Part shown: in pieces, positions 14,035 through 17,031 of the stretch
Layout of the letters: each line of letters starts with the position of its first letter
Numbering within the stretch: the first letter of the stretch is position 1
NCBI GenBank assembly: GCA_964609465.1
Contig: CAZSSQ010000051.1
Span: forward strand, 1 to 17,031
Length of the DNA stretch: 17,031 bases
Source of the DNA: CAVSBT01 sp964609465
Lineage (GTDB): Bacteria; Chloroflexota; Dehalococcoidia; DSTF01; JALHUB01
Direction: 5' to 3'
Notes under the pieces: model-generated
What the model was told of the DNA's origin: nothing
Database searches by the model: none
Seen by the model: the letters and a program-made list of their open reading frames with translations, nothing else
Made by a program: the position numbers and the translations under genes

Positions 14035-14397
14035 GTGCACTTGCGCGTCGGCTTGGACGAAGACGGCTGCCCCATTATTCGCTTCCGTCTCTACGATTCC
14101 AGCGGCCGCCTGGCGGCTGAATCAGGCGGCCTCGAGTCCTTCCCCAGCGGGCTCACAATCTACTCCGGGGATGGTGAGTTGCTCCTGGACATTCCCGCCG
14201 AGCCCGATTCTCACATTCAGTACCGTCTCTACAACCGGAACGGCGTACTTCTCACCTGCTCCGACGGCGTTTCCACCAAGATCCGGGCACTCCTACGAAT
14301 GGAGGCTGGGGGCCCCAAAGGCCCTGGTGCCGGCACAAGGCGGGCCACTGGCCCGGCCTCCAAGACTGAGGGGCTCTCGACAGCTTCGCCTTCCTAG
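14035..14397 (+). CDS. protein with 23-residue beta repeats, start uncertain
   Basis: An open frame I cannot assign to a named family. From the GTG at 14035 it would encode 120 residues. It contains repeats of the type (L/I)-Y-(D/S/N)-x-x-G: LYDSSGRL (19-26), IYSGDGEL (42-49) and LYNRNGVL (65-72), spaced exactly 23 residues, suggesting a repeated beta-strand fold. A fourth, FLDGPTGEV, lies just upstream at 14011-14037 in the same frame, so the GTG cuts the first repeat and is probably not the real start. No ribosome binding site precedes it. The frame is open back to the RRM stop (13912-13914) with no ATG, GTG or TTG in between. The last 30 residues are Gly/Pro/Thr-rich. It follows the RRM gene and may belong to its transcript. 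Confidence 0.55.
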   Translation: MHLRVGLDEDGCPIIRFRLYDSSGRLAAESGGLESFPSGLTIYSGDGELLLDIPAEPDSHIQYRLYNRNGVLLTCSDGVSTKIRALLRMEAGGPKGPGAGTRRATGPASKTEGLSTASPS

Positions 14398-14578
14398 CCG
14401 GCGACGGGGTCCCACAACGGCCTCAGCTTTCACCGCGTCATAGCACGTTCCGTGGCCCAGGGCAGGCCACTCCCTCCAAACCGCACCCTCTTGACCTGCC
14501 GGTGTAGACTAAGAGTAGCCGGCTTCACAACCGGCCCAGGCGCTGTGTCTGTGAGACTTGCGGCTGGAGGACATAGGC

Positions 14579-15631
14579 GTGGCTGATTCCCTTACCACCC
14601 GGATCAAGCGCCTCGCTCGGGAGATGGGCGCGGCGAAGGTGGGCATCGCACCCGTCGAGGCGCTGTCCGGCCCCCCGACGGCGGACGCCTCCCGCGTTCT
14701 GCCTGGAGCCCGCTCTGTGGTGAGCTTCCTGGTGGTGGAGCCCGAGGAAGCGGTCCTCAAGTACCTGTCGAAAGAGGACCCCTGGGAGTACCGGAACCAC
14801 TTCTACGAGAACATCCAGACGCTGGGACGTGTCGGCCTGGCCGTGGCCGAGGCCCTCCGCCGCGAGGGCTTTCGGGCCCGGGCCCTCTCCCCGAACGGCG
14901 TGTACGAGAGCGGGTCGAGCCTGGTGAGCGGGCTCATCCCGCCCTTCTCGCACCGCTACGCGGCGGTAGCCGCCGGCCTCGGCGCCATCGGCTGGAGCGG
15001 CAACGTGATGACGCCGGAGTACGGCTCGCGTGTCTATCTCTCGTCTGTCATCACCGACGCGGAGCTGGAGCCGGACAGACCCCTGGAGGAGAACCCCTGC
15101 GACCGCTGCAATATCTGCCTCAAGGCCTGTCCCGGCGTCTTCATGAGCTGGACCGAGTCCGTCTCCTTCGCGCTGGGTGGCCGCGTCATCACGCACGCCA
15201 AGAAGGGGATGCACGCCCGCTGTGCCATAAGTTGCGGGGGCTTCACCGGCCTCAGCCGGGAGCGCCGGTGGTCAACCTGGGCGCCCGGTCACCACGCGAT
15301 ACCGGAGGACGACGGCGAGCTGCTGCGGCTGCTGGCCCATCTGGCGGCCGAGCACAGCCGGCGCAGCACTGAGAACCCTGAGGTTCCTAGCTTCATCCGC
15401 CTCTCCATGGACGTGCCGGGCTACGACCAGCCCGGCGTCCTGGCCCGCAGCCGCCACGACACGGTCACGACCTGCGGCAACTGCGCCATCGTCTGCTTCG
15501 AGACGTTGCAGCAGCGGGCGAAGGCCCTCAAGCTGCTCCTCCACTCCGGCGTCGTGGTTGAGGATGGTGACGGCGGCGTGCGGGCAGTGTCCGCGGAGGA
15601 GGCGCGGCGCTATCAGCCCGAGTACGCGTAG
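14579..15631 (+). CDS. QueG-like double [4Fe-4S] protein
   Basis: A 350-residue protein related to epoxyqueuosine reductase QueG and reductive-dehalogenase-type iron-sulfur proteins. AAGLGAIGWSGN with YGSRVYLSSVIT (131-159) matches the QueG core before the clusters. The first cluster motif is C174-x2-C177-x2-C180-x3-C184-P. A second cluster can be built from C299-x2-C302-x3-C306 plus C215 or C219. The spacing between C219 and C299 is much longer than in QueG, and the proline after the last cysteine is missing. I see no twin-arginine signal, so it is cytoplasmic. The start is GTG at 14579, with GGAGG (14566-14570) eight bases upstream; a TTG at 14558 lies before that site. A Rieske gene follows. 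It is probably a redox enzyme, but not necessarily queuosine synthesis. Confidence 0.82.
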   Translation: MADSLTTRIKRLAREMGAAKVGIAPVEALSGPPTADASRVLPGARSVVSFLVVEPEEAVLKYLSKEDPWEYRNHFYENIQTLGRVGLAVAEALRREGFRARALSPNGVYESGSSLVSGLIPPFSHRYAAVAAGLGAIGWSGNVMTPEYGSRVYLSSVITDAELEPDRPLEENPCDRCNICLKACPGVFMSWTESVSFALGGRVITHAKKGMHARCAISCGGFTGLSRERRWSTWAPGHHAIPEDDGELLRLLAHLAAEHSRRSTENPEVPSFIRLSMDVPGYDQPGVLARSRHDTVTTCGNCAIVCFETLQQRAKALKLLLHSGVVVEDGDGGVRAVSAEEARRYQPEYA

Positions 15632-15742
15632 AACGCTGCTTGCTGGCAGAGCGATTCCACTCAACCCATGTGCTTGAGCCGCGAACCGCGGGCGGCAAGC
15701 CTGAGCCTTGGCGGCCGGGGCCAGGAAGGGGGATAGCAGACG

Positions 15743-16162
15743 ATGGCGTTTCTCGGAGGCTTTTTGAAGGCGATCTTCGGCATCTGTGAGACCCCACCTC
15801 TCAATGAGGAGCTGTGGAGAATGGAGGGGAAGCGGGTTGCCATCAGGCTGGCTGAGGCGACGGCACTCGCGCCGGTTGGCGGGGCGGTACGTCTGGAGGG
15901 CAGGGGACTTGCGTCGTCTGTCCTCATCGTTCACGCAGATACCGATGAGTACCTGGCGTTTGAGAATCGCTGCACGCATGGCGGGCGTAGGCTGGATCCC
16001 GTTGAGGGGGGACGGGAGCTCCGCTGCTGCAGCGTGGGCCACTCCAGATTCGACTACCAGGGGAACAAGCTTGGCGGCCCGGCCAATCGCCCGCTCACTT
16101 TGTACCGCGTAGAGAAGCAAGCTGAAGAGCTGATGGTCACCTTGGAGACCCCTTCGGCCTAG
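15743..16162 (+). CDS. Rieske-type [2Fe-2S] protein with unusual second motif
   Basis: A 139-residue small Rieske-like protein, likely an electron carrier. The first ligand pair is C77-T-H79 in RCTHGGRRLDP. The second box reads CCSVGHSRFDYQG (95-107): spacing is C96-x3-H100 or C95-x4-H100 instead of the usual C-x2-H. The downstream LGGPANRPL (110-118) is the normal Rieske proline-loop region, so the fold looks intact. The N-terminal MAFLGGFLKAIFGI is mildly hydrophobic but too short for a clear membrane anchor. AAGGGGG (15726-15732) ten bases upstream supports the ATG. It follows the QueG-like gene by 111 bases and could pass electrons to it. No oxygenase subunit is nearby. Confidence 0.82.
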   Translation: MAFLGGFLKAIFGICETPPLNEELWRMEGKRVAIRLAEATALAPVGGAVRLEGRGLASSVLIVHADTDEYLAFENRCTHGGRRLDPVEGGRELRCCSVGHSRFDYQGNKLGGPANRPLTLYRVEKQAEELMVTLETPSA

Positions 16163-16182
16163 GCTCTGGGTCCGGGACTGGG

Positions 16183-17031
16183 CTATCGCCGCAGGAAGTC
16201 ACGGATGGCTTTCGTGACCTGTTCCGGCTGCTCCAGCTCGGTGAAGTGGCCCGCGTCCGTTATCCATTGCAGTTCAGCGTCCGGAAACTGGTCGGCGGCG
16301 CCCTCGAAGTACCACTGTGGTTGGGCCGGATCGTTCTCACCCTGGAGCAGGAGAACGGGGAAGTTCATGCGGGAGTACAACTGCTGCCGCCCCAGCAACG
16401 TATCGGCGTCGCTGTCGCGGAAGTAACGGGGCACGGCCTGGGCTACGCCGGGGCGCGCGAACTCCTCGATGATGCGCTGCATGTCCTGTTCGGCGATGGG
16501 CTGAACAGTGCGCTCGCCGTAGACCTGGCGGACGAAGGTCTCTGCGTCCGAAAAGAGCCTGGTGGCTAACTCCCGGTCGCGCAGGATCACGAACTGGGGA
16601 TGGTTCTGTGGGTCGGACTTATGAACCGGGGCCTGCATGCGGACGTATCTGATCACCCGCTCCGGGTGACCTCCCGCGATGAAGTCGCCCAAGAGGGTGC
16701 CCCAGTCATGGGTGACAAGGTTGAAGCGCTCCAGGCCGATGGTATCCAGCAGCGCCAGCACTTCCTCGGCAACCCGGTCTGCCGAGTAGTCGCCGTCTGA
16801 CTTGTCGGACTGGCCGTACCCCTTCAGGTCGATGGCGATGACGCGGTAGTCGTCAGACAAGGCCTCGAGCTGATAGTGCCAGGAGTACCAGGACTCCGGC
16901 AGGCCGTGGAGGAACACCACCGGCTCCCCCTGGCCTGCCTCCACGTAGTGCCAGGTAAGGCCTGCCGCGTCCGCAAAGTGATGGCTGACCGGCGGCTCGA
17001 CCTCTCCCCTCTCTGTGGCGACGGTTCCCTG
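16183..17031 (-). CDS. alpha/beta hydrolase, epoxide hydrolase-like (5' end outside window)
   Basis: The visible 282 residues lack the N-terminus: the frame stays open to the window edge, and a GTG at 16944 is internal because residues before it (HHFADAAGLTWHYVEAG) are the normal first strands of this fold. HGLPESWYSW (42-51) is the oxyanion-loop motif typical of epoxide hydrolases. The nucleophile is Asp, D109, in THDWGT, as in epoxide hydrolases and haloalkane dehalogenases rather than serine esterases. D234 (GENDPAQ) and H262 (DAGHFTELEQPE) complete the triad. Epoxide opening is the better guess; haloalkane dehalogenation is possible. It is convergent with the Rieske gene, with 20 bases between, and no terminator hairpin is visible there. 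Confidence 0.88.
   Translation of the reverse strand, partial: QGTVATERGEVEPPVSHHFADAAGLTWHYVEAGQGEPVVFLHGLPESWYSWHYQLEALSDDYRVIAIDLKGYGQSDKSDGDYSADRVAEEVLALLDTIGLERFNLVTHDWGTLLGDFIAGGHPERVIRYVRMQAPVHKSDPQNHPQFVILRDRELATRLFSDAETFVRQVYGERTVQPIAEQDMQRIIEEFARPGVAQAVPRYFRDSDADTLLGRQQLYSRMNFPVLLLQGENDPAQPQWYFEGAADQFPDAELQWITDAGHFTELEQPEQVTKAIRDFLRR

Noticed and set aside
14491..14510. TTGACC and TAGACT as a promoter for the QueG-like gene
   Set aside because: The spacer is only 8 bases, and no other -10 lies 16-18 bases downstream.
15272..16120. 282-codon minus-strand frame across the QueG-like and Rieske genes
   Set aside because: It runs through two genes with clear cysteine motifs and has no recognisable features of its own.

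Overview
This is a GC-rich bacterial window with tightly packed genes and several GTG and TTG starts behind strong AGGAGG-type ribosome binding sites. I see no tRNA, rRNA, CRISPR array, transposase or phage gene. The gene content is two class III CoA-transferases, an acyl-CoA dehydrogenase, an HpaB/AbfD-fold flavoprotein, a phosphotriesterase-like lactonase, a QueG-like Fe-S protein and a zinc-ribbon/S21/RRM cluster. This mix suggests a Chloroflexota bacterium, perhaps of the Dehalococcoidia/SAR202 type. That is inference from gene content, not a taxonomic assignment.

Layout. (1) Positions 1-309 are a probable divergent intergenic region, with the first codons of a possible leftward gene at 1-15. 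(2) 310-4048, rightward: a TPP-dependent decarboxylase/carboligase, a CaiB/BaiF CoA-transferase and a five-helix membrane protein. (3) 4085-10257, leftward, read from 10257 down: an HpaB/AbfD-like flavoprotein, an acyl-CoA dehydrogenase, an IolE-like TIM-barrel protein, an IolG-like Gfo/Idh/MocA oxidoreductase and a second CoA-transferase. A good sigma70-type promoter precedes this run. A 15-bp perfect hairpin lies between the acyl-CoA dehydrogenase and the IolE-like gene. (4) 10530-12725, rightward: a D-2-hydroxyacid dehydrogenase and a Tat-exported, lipid-anchored phosphotriesterase-like lactonase. (5) 12849-14397, rightward: a cassette of a double zinc-ribbon protein, ribosomal protein bS21, a small RRM protein overlapping the bS21 gene by 4 nt, and a protein built of 23-residue beta repeats. 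(6) 14579-16162, rightward: a QueG-like double [4Fe-4S] protein and a Rieske-type protein. (7) 16183-end, leftward: an epoxide-hydrolase-like alpha/beta hydrolase cut by the window edge.

How the parts may work together. Regions 2-4 look like a catabolic neighbourhood for an unidentified organic or hydroxy acid. CoA is loaded by class III CoA-transferases, followed by oxidation or dehydration by the HpaB/AbfD-like protein and the acyl-CoA dehydrogenase, with a cyclitol- or sugar-type dehydrogenase/dehydratase pair, a hydroxyacid dehydrogenase and an exported lactonase. No transporter or transcription regulator for it lies in the window. Region 5 is the most unusual part. The leader of the zinc-ribbon gene can form two mutually exclusive 11-bp helices from one arm, and one of them occludes the GTG start codon. 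The bS21 and RRM genes overlap just after an eight-G run that is also a possible -1 slip site. The first repeat of the beta-repeat protein lies upstream of any ordinary start codon. Together these suggest a translation- or cold-related cassette under RNA-level control, which is a hypothesis only.
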